Source: Lichenibacterium dinghuense (GTDB lineage Bacteria; Pseudomonadota; Alphaproteobacteria; Rhizobiales; Beijerinckiaceae). Taken from it: DNA of 64,000 bases. Shown in pieces: positions 53,187 through 62,007 of the stretch. The position numbers and the translations under genes are program-made. Under the pieces are notes generated by a model that saw only the letters and a list, made by a program, of their open reading frames with translations, had not been told where the DNA came from and searched no databases. The DNA lies in assembly GCF_021730615.1 (NCBI RefSeq), contig NZ_JAJLMN010000001.1, forward strand, positions 992,001 to 1,056,000, given 5' to 3'. Every line of letters begins with the position of its first letter. Within the stretch, counting starts at the first letter, position 1.

Positions 53187-54011
53187 CTACCCTTCCCAGA
53201 ACTCCGGCACGGCCGGCGACAGCAGCCCGCCGATCCGGACGGGCGCGACCCTCACGGCGAGCCCCGTGCGGTCGTCGGTCTCGACCGCGATGCCGCAGAG
53301 GGTCGCGGGGCCGTCGGCGGGCTCGTAGCGGGAGCCGGGCGTGCGCTGGACGAAGCGGCGGATCGGCTCCTCCTTGGCGACGCCGATCACGCTGTCGTAG
53401 TCGCCCGTCATGCCGGCGTCGGTCAGGTAGGCCGTGCCGCCCGGCAGCACGCGGCCGTCCGCCGTGGGGATGTGGGTGTGGGTGCCGACGACGAGCGAGG
53501 CCCGGCCGTCGAGCACGTGGCCGAGCGCCACCTTCTCGCTCGTCGCCTCGGCGTGGACGTCGACCACCACCGCGTCGCAGGCCACGCCGAGCGGGCAGGC
53601 CTCGATCTCGCGCTCCAGCCCGGCGAAGGGGTCATCGAGCGGATCCATGAAGACGCGGCCCATCACGTTGAGGACGAGCGCGCGGCGGCCGTCGTGGAGG
53701 TCGACCAGGGCGGCGCCGCGGCCGGGCGTACCGGGCGGGTAGTTCAGCGGCCGCACGAGGCGGGGCTGGCGGTCGATGAACACCAGGGCCTCGCGCTGGT
53801 CGAAGGCGTGGTTGCCGAGCGTGACCGCGTCGGCACCCGCATCCAGGATCTCGTCGCAGATCTTCTCGGTGATGCCCTTGCCGCCGGCCGCGTTCTCGCC
53901 GTTGACCACCACGAGGTCGAGCCGCCAGCGCGCGCGCAGGTTGGGCAGCTCAGCCGCCACCGCGGCCCTCCCGGAGCGCCCCATCACGTCGCCGACGAAG
54001 AGGATGCGCAA
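53187..54011 (-). CDS. YmdB/TIGR00282-family metallophosphoesterase
   Basis: 274 residues. MRILFVGDVMGRSGRAAV, LVVVNGENAAGGKGITEK, VTLGNHAFDQREA (Asn-His of the dimetal site), VDVHAEATSEKVAL and VVGTHTHIPTADGRV form the complete metallophosphoesterase site. In Bacillus the homologue YmdB is a phosphodiesterase acting on 2',3'-cAMP and influencing biofilm formation. It starts 4 nt after the 5-FCL stop on the same strand, so the two genes are co-transcribed. Confidence 0.93.
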   Translation of the reverse strand: MRILFVGDVMGRSGRAAVAAELPNLRARWRLDLVVVNGENAAGGKGITEKICDEILDAGADAVTLGNHAFDQREALVFIDRQPRLVRPLNYPPGTPGRGAALVDLHDGRRALVLNVMGRVFMDPLDDPFAGLEREIEACPLGVACDAVVVDVHAEATSEKVALGHVLDGRASLVVGTHTHIPTADGRVLPGGTAYLTDAGMTGDYDSVIGVAKEEPIRRFVQRTPGSRYEPADGPATLCGIAVETDDRTGLAVRVAPVRIGGLLSPAVPEFWEG

Positions 54012-54015
54012 GGGT

Positions 54016-54591
54016 TCAGTCTCCGAAAAGGGTGAGGCCGCGCTCCGTCAGGACGGCGTCGAGCGGCTGGTCGTGGGGCTCGGTGGGGACGGCCGGCACC
54101 TCCTGCGCCGCGAAGGCGACGCCGACGGCGAGGACGGGCCTCACGGCCCGCAGGCGGGCCAGCGCGCCGTCGTAGAAGCCCGCCCCGTAGCCGAGGCGAA
54201 AGCCGCGCCGGTCGAAGGCGGCGAGCGGCACGAACAGGAGGTCGGGGTCGCGCTCGGCGGCCTCGGGCGCCGGCTCGGCGGTGCCGAAGCGGCCCGGCAC
54301 GAGCGGGTCGCCCGGCCGCCAGGCGCGGAAGCGCAGCGGCTCGCCCCGCGGCGGCGTCGCGGGCAGCGCGGTGCGGATGCCCGCGCCCGCGAGGGCGTCG
54401 AGCAGCGGGCGCGTGTCCGGCTCGCCGCGGATCGGCAGGAAGACGGAGACGGCCGAGGGGAACCGGCGCCGGGCGAGGTCGAGCCCGGCCTCGGCCAGGA
54501 GGCGGGCGAAGGAAGCCCTCCCGGTTGGCCCGACCGCGGCGCGGCACGCCAGCGCGCGGGCGCGGACCTCGGTCTTGTCGACGGACGCCAT
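54016..54591 (-). CDS. 5-formyltetrahydrofolate cyclo-ligase
   Basis: 191 residues from ATG 54591. It turns 5-formyl-THF plus ATP into 5,10-methenyl-THF. The conserved core is VSVFLPIRGEPDTRPLL, RFRAWRPGDPLVPGRFG and the phosphate-binding GFRLGYGAGFYDGALARLR, with VGVAFAAQEVPAVPTEPHD at the end. A 6S RNA candidate lies just upstream on the same strand, the ssrS-ygfA order known from many proteobacteria. Confidence 0.94.
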   Translation of the reverse strand: MASVDKTEVRARALACRAAVGPTGRASFARLLAEAGLDLARRRFPSAVSVFLPIRGEPDTRPLLDALAGAGIRTALPATPPRGEPLRFRAWRPGDPLVPGRFGTAEPAPEAAERDPDLLFVPLAAFDRRGFRLGYGAGFYDGALARLRAVRPVLAVGVAFAAQEVPAVPTEPHDQPLDAVLTERGLTLFGD

Positions 54592-54609
54592 GAGGGCCTC
54601 GCGCCGACG

Positions 54610-54750
54610 TGGACAACAGTGCGGGGCCGCAGTGGCCGTGGGATATCGATCCCGGGAACCTACAACGTAGGTGGGCGCCGTGTGCTCAAGACCACGGTCG
54701 AGAACAGGGACAGCTCCCGTTGGAATCGATAAGGCCCCGGGAATACAGTC
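54610..54750 (-). ncRNA. ssrS: 6S RNA (approximate ends)
   Basis: On the minus strand GGGGCC (54738-54733) pairs with GGCCCC (54628-54623) to close a long hairpin of about 115 nt. Inside are CACCTACGTTGTAGGTTCCC and GGGATCGATATCCC, segments I associate with alphaproteobacterial 6S RNA, around an unpaired central bulge. It sits directly upstream of the 5-formyl-THF cyclo-ligase gene, the classic 6S context. Exact ends were not determined. Confidence 0.72.
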
Positions 54751-54970
54751 CTCACGCACCCCGCAGCTCCGCCCGACCGATGTAGGCCGAGCCTCGCCGG
54801 AAATCCAGCCCCCCGCGGCACGGCACGCGTCCCGCCGCGGCGATCCCAGCCGGGACGCGTCGCGGTGGCGGGGGATGCGGCGGCGCGGACGCAAGTTTTT
54901 TCTTCTGCTTCGGCCGAAATCGGCGAAATTGGGCGCAGCGAAGAGAAACTCCGGCCGTCGGACGTCGACC

Positions 54971-55486
54971 ATGCCCCATTCACCCTACCGGCCCTGCGTG
55001 GGCATCACCCTGTTCAACCGCGACGGGCTCGTCTTCATCGGGCGCCGCCGGTCGAAGCGCGCCGCCGATCCCGCCGCCCAGGGGTACGAGTGGCAGATGC
55101 CGCAGGGCGGCATCGACGCGGGCGAAGCGCCGCGCGCGGCGGCCCTGCGCGAGCTCCGGGAGGAGACCGGCGTGTCGAGCGTGTCCTTCATGGCAGAGGC
55201 GCCGCACTGGCTCACCTACGACCTGCCGGCCGACCTCACGCGCCGCAACTGGAAGGGGCGCTACCGCGGCCAGAAGCAGAAGTGGTTCGCCTTCCGCTTC
55301 GAGGGCGACGAGCGCGAGATCAACATCGACATACCCGAGCACGGCCTCAAGCCCGAGTTCGACGCCTGGCGCTGGGAGCGGATCGAGCGCCTGCCCGAGC
55401 TCATCATCCCGTTCAAGCGCCAGGTCTACGAGAGCGTGGTCGAGAGCTTCCGGCCGCTGGGGGCGCACGAGCCGCTCAGCGGCTGA
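54971..55486 (+). CDS. rppH: RNA pyrophosphohydrolase
   Basis: 171 residues from ATG 54971. The Nudix box spans residues 46-68 with Gly47 and Arg/Glu residues of RELREETG. The flanks [31 protein letters not shown] and [19 protein letters not shown] are the RppH/IalA subfamily hallmarks. It removes pyrophosphate from 5'-triphosphorylated RNAs and starts decay. It is divergent from the 6S/5-FCL unit. Confidence 0.95.
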   Translation: MPHSPYRPCVGITLFNRDGLVFIGRRRSKRAADPAAQGYEWQMPQGGIDAGEAPRAAALRELREETGVSSVSFMAEAPHWLTYDLPADLTRRNWKGRYRGQKQKWFAFRFEGDEREINIDIPEHGLKPEFDAWRWERIERLPELIIPFKRQVYESVVESFRPLGAHEPLSG

Positions 55487-55502
55487 TGTCCGCCCGCGCG
55501 GC

Positions 55503-56159
55503 TCATTCGGCCGCGACGCCCAGGCCCACCGGGCAGGACACGCCCGTGCCGGCGAGGCCGCAATAGCCGCGCGGGTTCGCCTGCAGGTACTGCTGGTGGT
55601 AGGTTTCGGCGAAGAAGAACTCCGGCGCCGGGCGAATCTCGGTCGTGATCGGCCCGCGGCCGGCGGCGGCCAGCGCCCGGCCATAGGCCGCCTTGGACGC
55701 CTCGGCCTCGGCGAGCTGCGCGGGGGTCGTGGTGTAGATCGCCGAGCGGTAGGTCGTGCCGACGTCGTTGCCCTGGCGCATGCCCTGTGTCGGGTCGTGC
55801 TCCTCCCAGAACAGCTTCAGCAGCGCCCCGTAGCTCACCTTGGCCGGATCAAAGGCCACCATCACCACCTCGGCGTGGCCCGTCATGCCGGTGCAGGTTT
55901 CCTCGTAGGTGGGGTTCGGCGTCTCGCCGCCCTGGTAGCCGACGGCCGTGGTGACGATGCCATCGCCCAGGCGCCAGAACAGCCGTTCGGCGCCCCAGAA
56001 GCAGCCCATGCCGAAATAGGCGACCTCGGTGCCGGCGGGGTGCGGCCCCTTCAGCGGCGTGCCGAGCACGAGGTGCCGGTCCAGCGTGGGCAGCGGGGTG
56101 GACCGGCCCGGCAGGGCCTCGGCGGCCGTGGGCAGGGTGGATTTCTTGCGGAACAGCAT
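55503..56159 (-). CDS. msrA: peptide methionine sulfoxide reductase A
   Basis: 218 residues. Catalytic Cys53 in [42 protein letters not shown] split across the substrate site, and the resolving cysteines near the C-terminus ([14 protein letters not shown]). It reduces methionine-S-sulfoxide using thioredoxin. The N-terminus of about 40 residues without a signal peptide is longer than in E. coli. Confidence 0.96.
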   Translation of the reverse strand: MLFRKKSTLPTAAEALPGRSTPLPTLDRHLVLGTPLKGPHPAGTEVAYFGMGCFWGAERLFWRLGDGIVTTAVGYQGGETPNPTYEETCTGMTGHAEVVMVAFDPAKVSYGALLKLFWEEHDPTQGMRQGNDVGTTYRSAIYTTTPAQLAEAEASKAAYGRALAAAGRGPITTEIRPAPEFFFAETYHQQYLQANPRGYCGLAGTGVSCPVGLGVAAE

Positions 56160-56215
56160 GGGGATCGTCTCCGAAAGCCGCGACGGTGCAGATATGGGGA
56201 CGACGCCGCGGAAAT

Positions 56216-56536
56216 TCAGGCTCGGCGGCTCGACGCGCCGACGCCGGCGGCCGGCGGGCGCCCGGCGTAGAGGAGCAGCAGGCCGAGAGCCCCGGTGACG
56301 GCGAAACCCGGCACGGCGAGCACCCCGGCCACGAGGCGCTGGGCCGGGCCGGGCCAGGCGCCCGCCGCGGCCAGCGCCGCGGCGTAGTGCGCCCCGCCGA
56401 GCCAGGCCGCGATCTCGCCCAGCGTGTAGAAGAGCGCGCGCCCGCCGGCGATGGAGCGGCTGCCGTCCACCACCAGGGTCGCGAAGGCGGCGGCCACCAG
56501 CACGAAGCCGATGGCGCGGAGCAGGAACCGGAGCAT
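56216..56536 (-). CDS. small membrane protein, function unknown
   Basis: 106 residues from ATG 56536 with three hydrophobic stretches (about 5-25, 38-55 region weaker, 70-92). PetM-like: [20 protein letters not shown] at the N-terminus and [19 protein letters not shown] near the end. It precedes msrA on the same strand with a 56-nt gap. A conserved pattern [18 protein letters not shown] occurs in many rhizobial hypothetical proteins. No function known. Confidence 0.7.
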   Translation of the reverse strand: MLRFLLRAIGFVLVAAAFATLVVDGSRSIAGGRALFYTLGEIAAWLGGAHYAAALAAAGAWPGPAQRLVAGVLAVPGFAVTGALGLLLLYAGRPPAAGVGASSRRA

Positions 56537-56746
56537 GGACCGCCGTCGAAAGGGCGGGCCGGCGCGGCCCGCCCCGGTGCCTTACAACGGAGCCCGTTCC
56601 GGGACCACGGCGGGAGATGCCGCGCGGCGGGGGGAAACCGCGGCCCGGCTGTTGCGCTCGGCGCGTCTCCGATGATAGACCGCTGTCGGCCCCGCCAACC
56701 GGGGGCCCGCCGACCTCCGGGTCGGCCCGGCGCGTGAGCGCCGGCC

Positions 56747-56836
56747 GGAGAGGTGGCCGAGTGGTTGAAGGCGCACGCCTGGAAAGTGTGTATACGGGAA
56801 ACCGTATCGCGGGTTCGAATCCCGCTCTCTCCGCCA
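56747..56836 (+). tRNA. tRNA-Ser (anticodon GGA)
   Basis: Class II tRNA: acceptor GGAGAGG pairs with the TCTCTCC 3' strand, anticodon loop CTGGAAA, a long variable arm (GTGTGTATACGGGAAACCGTAT), T-loop GGTTCGAATCC written in two halves, discriminator G and an encoded CCA ending at 56836. Confidence 0.96.
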
Positions 56837-57396
56837 ACGTTTTCCCCTAAGACATTGCTTTTATCGTTCTTTTCGGCATCGATTTGAGCTATATCCCAGA
56901 CCGTTCCCCAGCAGGTCGCTGAAAAAGGATCGACGTCCAGCCTCTCAGCTTCTTCCTGCGTTGTTTTTGGCTGGTAGATGGCGGAAAGCGTGAGGGTCGG
57001 TCTTTTTGCCGTCCGCTTCTCTGCCGCCGCGACGGGGCTGGCGCTCGTCGCGGCGGGACAGGCGCCCATGCCCCGCCACCTCACGCCACCTCTGGTCCAG
57101 CGAGCAGCTTTGACAGGCAGACGAGGTTGCAGGCGGCCGAGAAGGCGAAGGCCATGTCGACCCGCTCGCGGCCGCGCAGCCCGCGTTAACCTGAGGCGAT
57201 TGCCCTGGCGTGGCTTGCCTGGGGAGCAGGCTGCCCAGCCGTCATGATCTCGGGCTTCACGCATCCCGACAACCCGAGTGCGGAGCCCTGCGGACGTCAC
57301 CGGGGCCGTTGTCACGCCGCTTAGCCTTGGCTAAGACCTGGGGTGAAACGATCGGAACACGCGTCGGAGGGCGGGCCGGTGGCGGAAGATGCGGGA
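56837..57396. other. gene-poor, lower-GC stretch behind tRNA-Ser
   Basis: 560 bases with no intact gene. The first 150 bases are close to 50 % GC, far below the rest. On the minus strand they keep an open frame ([19 protein letters not shown] and [19 protein letters not shown]), a remnant of unknown origin. A transposase remnant lies at 57081-57190. Its position at the 3' end of a tRNA gene suggests old integration. Confidence 0.5.
57081..57190 (-). pseudogene. DDE transposase C-terminal remnant (IS1182/IS5-like)
   Basis: Translation of the minus strand gives [20 protein letters not shown] followed by a [10 protein letters not shown] segment and a stop, which matches the C-terminal helix of IS1182/IS5-type transposases (pattern RGxxRV..AF...AYNLxRLPKLLA). 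Everything upstream is lost. Confidence 0.6.
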
Positions 57397-58500
57397 ATGT
57401 CGTTCGTGAACCTGTCGCGCGGCGACCTGTTCCCCTGGGCCGCGCTGCGCGATGCGCCCGACGTGCCCTTCGGCTACCACACGGTGGCGGGACGCTACCT
57501 CGTGTTCCTGTTCTACGCCTCGGCCGCGGAACCGGCCGTCGCGGCCGCGCTGGCGGCGGTGCGCGGCGGCCGCCACCTGTTCGACGACGAGCGGGCCTGC
57601 TTCTTCGGCATGGGGCGCGACCCGGCCGACAAGGCGGCGGGCCGCGTCGCCGACATGCTGCCGGGTGTCCGTTTCATGGACGACGCCTCGGGCACCGCAG
57701 CCCGCATCTGCGGCGCCCTCGCGCGCGAGCCGGGCGCGTCGGGCCTGCCCGGAGCGTCGCGTCCCTTCTGGCTCGTCGTGGACCCGACGCTGCACGTCCT
57801 CGCCAACGTCCCGCTGGGCGCCGGGCCGGAGGACCACGAGGCGGTGCTGCGCATGCTGCGCGAGCTGCCGGCGCCGAAGGACTACGCCGGCTTCGAGTTG
57901 CCGGTGCCGGTGCTGCTGCTGCCCAACGTGTTCGACCGCGCGCTGTGCCGCCACCTCGTCGGCCTTTACGACGCCGACGGCGGCTCGGAGTCGGGCATCT
58001 ACCGCAACGGCGTCGGGGTGAACGACCATTCGTTCAAGCGCCGCCGCGACTTCACCATCGAGGATCCGCAGTTGATCCGCCGCCTGCAGGGCACGATCGC
58101 GCGGCGGGTATTGCCCGAGATCGAGCGCATCTTCTTCACGAAGGTCACCCGCATGGAGCGCTACATCGTCGGCTGCTACGCCGCCGAGGACAACGCCCAT
58201 TTCCGCCCCCACCGCGACAACGGCCCAGGGCTCACCGCGCATCGCCGCTACGCCGTTTCGATCAACCTCAGCGAGGACTTCGACGGCGGCGAAGTGAGCT
58301 TCCCCGAATACAGCCAGCGCGGCATCAAGGCTCCACAGGGCTGGGCAGTGGTGTTCCCGGCCGCGATCCTGCACGCCGTGTCGCGGGTGACCTACGGCCG
58401 CCGCTACGCCTTCCTGCCCTTCGTCTACGACGAAGCAGGAGCGAAGATCCGCGAGGAGCAATTGAGGTCCTTGGGGATGCTCAGCGCAGCGGCGGAGTGA
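57397..58500 (+). CDS. thioredoxin-fold/2OG-Fe(II) oxygenase fusion protein
   Basis: About 367 residues from ATG 57397 (GGAAG 8 nt upstream; a GTG at 57343 would add 18). Residues 1-165 resemble a peroxiredoxin-like domain (LSRGDLFPWAALRDAPDVPF, RYLVFLFYASAAEPAVAAAL, FWLVVDPTLHVLA), but the peroxidatic Cys position is Ser-Ala, so it is probably inactive. Residues about 195-345 are a prolyl 4-hydroxylase-like double-stranded beta helix with iron ligands His/Asp in HFRPHRDN and His in ILHAVSRV, plus the 2-oxoglutarate-binding Arg in YGRRYAFLPF. Substrate unknown. It lies just left of the first IS110 element. Confidence 0.85.
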   Translation: MSFVNLSRGDLFPWAALRDAPDVPFGYHTVAGRYLVFLFYASAAEPAVAAALAAVRGGRHLFDDERACFFGMGRDPADKAAGRVADMLPGVRFMDDASGTAARICGALAREPGASGLPGASRPFWLVVDPTLHVLANVPLGAGPEDHEAVLRMLRELPAPKDYAGFELPVPVLLLPNVFDRALCRHLVGLYDADGGSESGIYRNGVGVNDHSFKRRRDFTIEDPQLIRRLQGTIARRVLPEIERIFFTKVTRMERYIVGCYAAEDNAHFRPHRDNGPGLTAHRRYAVSINLSEDFDGGEVSFPEYSQRGIKAPQGWAVVFPAAILHAVSRVTYGRRYAFLPFVYDEAGAKIREEQLRSLGMLSAAAE

Positions 58501-58549
58501 TCGGCCATCCGCCGGCACGACCGCGTCGCCGCCGGCGGCGACTCAGAGC

Positions 58550-58823
58550 CTTCTCTGATTGGGGCTCTGGAGGTCAAGCGCTCCTGTCAGGTTTTTTGTC
58601 CCGTTCCCGCGGGTCACACGCTTCTCTTCGCGGTCGGCGTTTCGCCGCCGCATGATGGGGTCAGTCCGGCTCGGTCCCTCGATCTGTTTCACGACCTCGC
58701 GACGTCGCCGCGGGCTCAAGACTCTCAACGAGGTGGCCTTACCGATCGTCCCCACGGGAACGGTCCACATCACCCTTTCAGGTGAAGCTCGTGCGGGTGG
58801 CGGCCCGCGGTGTCCTCCGAGCG
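58550..58823 (-). ncRNA. candidate guide (bridge/seek) RNA region, copy A
   Basis: 274 non-coding bases downstream of the transposase gene inside the element. In IS1111-type elements the target-choosing RNA is encoded in this end. The region has self-complementary stretches such as CGCGACGTCGCCGCGGGC, but no fold was computed. Confidence 0.35.
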
Positions 58824-59873
58824 TCAGGCAACTACGGTGGCGGGCGCGGTGGTCGGCCCGGTGCCGAACCGAAAGTCGGTACCGTCGCTCCACATCCGGT
58901 GCAGGACCACGGCCAGCTTTCGGGCTACGGCAACGCGCGCCCGCGCCATGCCGCGATGCTTGGCGATCGTCATGCCCCAGGCCCGCAGGCTGGACCATTT
59001 CTGGCTGCGCACGAGCAGCGCGTTAGCGGCCTCGTACAGGGCCGTTCGCGCCAGTTCGTCGCCGCATCGGCTGATCTTGCCCTGAATGTCGGTCTCGCCC
59101 GACTGGTAGCGCGAGGGCGTCAGGCCGAGATGGGCACCGACGTCGCGCGAATGGCCGAACCGATCGGGTCGGTCGATCGTGGCGCGAAACGCCAGGGCGG
59201 TGATCGGGCCGACGCCGGGTGCGCTCATCAGCCGCCGACAGATCTTTTCCTCGCGCACGATCTTCAGCACCTGTTTTGTCAATCGGGCGAGCTGCTGGAT
59301 CATCGTCGACAGTACAGTGAGCAACGGCTCCACCATCGCCAGCAACGCTGTGTCGTCCGAGCAGAGTTCGCGCACACGCTTGTCGAAGGCCGCCCGGCTC
59401 GGCGTGCCGACCTTCAGCCCGGCTTCCCGAAGCATGGCCCGAACGACGTTCTCGATCGACCGCATCTCGTTCAGCACCGTGCGGCGTGCGACCAGCAGCG
59501 AGCGCCACAGCCGGCACTGCTGCGACTTGACGTGCACCTGCCGGAACCAGCCGGTGCGCATGATCTGCGCCAGGGCACGCGCGTCGTTGCGGTCGGTCTT
59601 GTTGGGCATGGTCTTCATGGCGGCGTTGGCCTGCCGTGTCTCGATGCAGACCGCCGCCAGCCCCGCCGCGCGCAGGCCCTCGTGCAGCCAAGCCGTCAAC
59701 GAGCAGGCTTCGAGGCCGATCCGCTCGATCGGCAGCTTCAAGCCCTGCAGGGCCGCAACCAGCGGCCCTGGCGCGCTCGCGGCGCGCAGCTCCTTCACGA
59801 TCCGACCCGCGTCATCGACCACGCAGATCGCGGTCTCTTCCAGGGACACGTCCAGTCCGGCATAGTACGTCAT
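58824..59873 (-). CDS. IS110-family transposase, copy A
   Basis: 349 residues from ATG 59873. The N-terminal RuvC-like DEDD domain has Asp8 in YYAGLDVS, Glu55 in RIGLEACS and Asp94/Asp97 in NKTDRNDARA. The C-terminal transposase_20 domain has RLMSAPGVGPITALAFRATI, LTPSRYQSGETDIQGKISRC and the Ser of that motif. The product is the same as that of copy B at 60958-62007. The protein recombines DNA with help of an element-encoded RNA in this family. Confidence 0.95.
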   Translation of the reverse strand: MTYYAGLDVSLEETAICVVDDAGRIVKELRAASAPGPLVAALQGLKLPIERIGLEACSLTAWLHEGLRAAGLAAVCIETRQANAAMKTMPNKTDRNDARALAQIMRTGWFRQVHVKSQQCRLWRSLLVARRTVLNEMRSIENVVRAMLREAGLKVGTPSRAAFDKRVRELCSDDTALLAMVEPLLTVLSTMIQQLARLTKQVLKIVREEKICRRLMSAPGVGPITALAFRATIDRPDRFGHSRDVGAHLGLTPSRYQSGETDIQGKISRCGDELARTALYEAANALLVRSQKWSSLRAWGMTIAKHRGMARARVAVARKLAVVLHRMWSDGTDFRFGTGPTTAPATVVA

Positions 59874-60059
59874 GGTTGCTCCTGTCGCGATGCTTGTGGC
59901 CGCTCGACACGGACCACGTTGAACCATCCGGGCAGGAGCAGCCACCGTTGGGCCTGGGCTGGAGCCCCAATCACCCCATCTGTCTGAGCCGCCTCTGCGC
60001 CTGATCCTCATCTGTCCCGTGTGGAACACCAACAGCCGCTTGGCCGGGCGGCGTTGAGG

Positions 60060-60843
60060 GGTGAGATGTGGACCGGAGCGCATCGGGCACGGCACGAGGC
60101 CGGCCTGAAGAGCATGGTGACGATGCTTGCGGTTGGCCGGATGGCGGCGTGGCCGGAGCAGGCTGACCCGCCACGCAGGGGGCGAGCGGTGCCGACAATC
60201 GCGATCGTGGGGGGCGATCGCCTGACATCTGCGCGTGGGCGACCGCTGGGGCGAGAAGGAGCTGTTCGAGGCGCTGATGTGCCACATGGCGCGGCGCCGG
60301 GCGCGCGGGGCCGACACCACGACCCGCGCCTGGCCGTGGTGGACAGGCAGGCGGTCAAGGCTGTTCCGGTTCGGAGCCCGCGCGGCTCCGACGCCGCCAG
60401 ACGCGTGGTCGGACAAGCGCTCGTCCGCTCGCGCGGTGGCTTCGCCACGAAGATCCATGCCAAGTCCGACGCTTCCGGCGGCATCATCGCTTTCGGCCTG
60501 ACCGGCGGTGAAGCCTGCGACGGGCGACACTTCGAAACCCTGTTCGACCTCGGCCTCGCCATTCGGCCACGTGCCGTGATCTGCGACAAGGGCGATGACA
60601 GGAAAACCAAGCGGAACGCCGCGAGGAAGCGCGGCATGGCACCGCTGATCCCCCCACAGAGCCGATGGGAAGAATTGGCCGGCCTTCATCGCCCGCCCCC
60701 TCTACGAAGCACGAGCCCGCATCGGACGGCTCAAGCGCTTTGAGCGTGCCGCCCGCCGATGCGAAAAGACCGCGAGAAGCTTCCGATCCATCGTCGCATT
60801 CGCCGTGGGACTGTCCTCGAGCAAACTCGTCCACACGACCTAA
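60060..60843 (+). pseudogene. decayed IS5-type transposase between the two IS110 copies
   Basis: Pieces in different frames match an IS5-like DDE transposase: HRARHEAGLKSMVTMLAVGR, GDRWGEKELFEALMCHM, DRQAVKAVPVRSPRG, ALVRSRGGFATKIHAKSDAS, FGLTGGEACDGRHFETLFDL, CDKGDD and, at the end, IGRLKRFERAARRCEKTARS up to a stop at 60843. Frameshifts and lost segments make it non-functional. It fills most of the 864 bases between the copies; 59984-60059 shows nothing recognisable. Confidence 0.75.
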
Positions 60844-60957
60844 GCAAACAGATGGGGTGATTGGGGCTCCAGCCCAGGCCCAACGGTGGCTGCTCCTGCC
60901 CGGATGGTTCAACGTGGTCCGTGTCGAGCGGCCACAAGCATCGCGACAGGAGCAACC

Positions 60958-62007
60958 ATGACGTACTATGCCGGACTGGACGTGTCCCTGGAAGAGACCG
61001 CGATCTGCGTGGTCGATGACGCGGGTCGGATCGTGAAGGAGCTGCGCGCCGCGAGCGCGCCAGGGCCGCTGGTTGCGGCCCTGCAGGGCTTGAAGCTGCC
61101 GATCGAGCGGATCGGCCTCGAAGCCTGCTCGTTGACGGCTTGGCTGCACGAGGGCCTGCGCGCGGCGGGGCTGGCGGCGGTCTGCATCGAGACACGGCAG
61201 GCCAACGCCGCCATGAAGACCATGCCCAACAAGACCGACCGCAACGACGCGCGTGCCCTGGCGCAGATCATGCGCACCGGCTGGTTCCGGCAGGTGCACG
61301 TCAAGTCGCAGCAGTGCCGGCTGTGGCGCTCGCTGCTGGTCGCACGCCGCACGGTGCTGAACGAGATGCGGTCGATCGAGAACGTCGTTCGGGCCATGCT
61401 TCGGGAAGCCGGGCTGAAGGTCGGCACGCCGAGCCGGGCGGCCTTCGACAAGCGTGTGCGCGAACTCTGCTCGGACGACACAGCGTTGCTGGCGATGGTG
61501 GAGCCGTTGCTCACTGTACTGTCGACGATGATCCAGCAGCTCGCCCGATTGACAAAACAGGTGCTGAAGATCGTGCGCGAGGAAAAGATCTGTCGGCGGC
61601 TGATGAGCGCACCCGGCGTCGGCCCGATCACCGCCCTGGCGTTTCGCGCCACGATCGACCGACCCGATCGGTTCGGCCATTCGCGCGACGTCGGTGCCCA
61701 TCTCGGCCTGACGCCCTCGCGCTACCAGTCGGGCGAGACCGACATTCAGGGCAAGATCAGCCGATGCGGCGACGAACTGGCGCGAACGGCCCTGTACGAG
61801 GCCGCTAACGCGCTGCTCGTGCGCAGCCAGAAATGGTCCAGCCTGCGGGCCTGGGGCATGACGATCGCCAAGCATCGCGGCATGGCGCGGGCGCGCGTTG
61901 CCGTAGCCCGAAAGCTGGCCGTGGTCCTGCACCGGATGTGGAGCGACGGTACCGACTTTCGGTTCGGCACCGGGCCGACCACCGCGCCCGCCACCGTAGT
62001 TGCCTGA
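60958..62007 (+). CDS. IS110-family transposase, copy B
   Basis: 349 residues from ATG 60958 with AGGAG just upstream (CAGGAGCAACC). Same protein as in copy A, with the DEDD residues Asp8, Glu55, Asp94 and Asp97 and an intact C-terminal domain ending in TTAPATVVA. Both copies look intact and potentially active. Confidence 0.95.
   Translation: MTYYAGLDVSLEETAICVVDDAGRIVKELRAASAPGPLVAALQGLKLPIERIGLEACSLTAWLHEGLRAAGLAAVCIETRQANAAMKTMPNKTDRNDARALAQIMRTGWFRQVHVKSQQCRLWRSLLVARRTVLNEMRSIENVVRAMLREAGLKVGTPSRAAFDKRVRELCSDDTALLAMVEPLLTVLSTMIQQLARLTKQVLKIVREEKICRRLMSAPGVGPITALAFRATIDRPDRFGHSRDVGAHLGLTPSRYQSGETDIQGKISRCGDELARTALYEAANALLVRSQKWSSLRAWGMTIAKHRGMARARVAVARKLAVVLHRMWSDGTDFRFGTGPTTAPATVVA

Larger units (their letters stand above)
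58550..59983 (-). mobile_element. IS110-family element, copy A (IS1111-like)
   Basis: A 1,434-bp element inferred by comparison with copy B in the opposite orientation. Identity between the copies stops at 58550 and 59983. Subterminal 11-bp inverted repeats GATTGGGGCTC lie at 58557-58567 and, as the complement, at 59962-59972, leaving 7 and 11 nt to the ends. Such subterminal repeats are typical of the IS1111 group. One transposase gene fills the element; the non-coding part is longest after the gene. No target duplication was seen, as usual for IS110. Confidence 0.88.

Noticed and set aside
56837-57000. Integrase gene next to tRNA-Ser
   Set aside because: The lower-GC open frame has no Arg/His/Tyr recombinase motifs; it is kept only as an unknown remnant.
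58559-59026. A 155-residue ORF antisense to the IS110 transposase
   Set aside because: It is repeated in both IS copies only because it is the opposite strand of the transposase gene and its non-coding end; no start site or family features.
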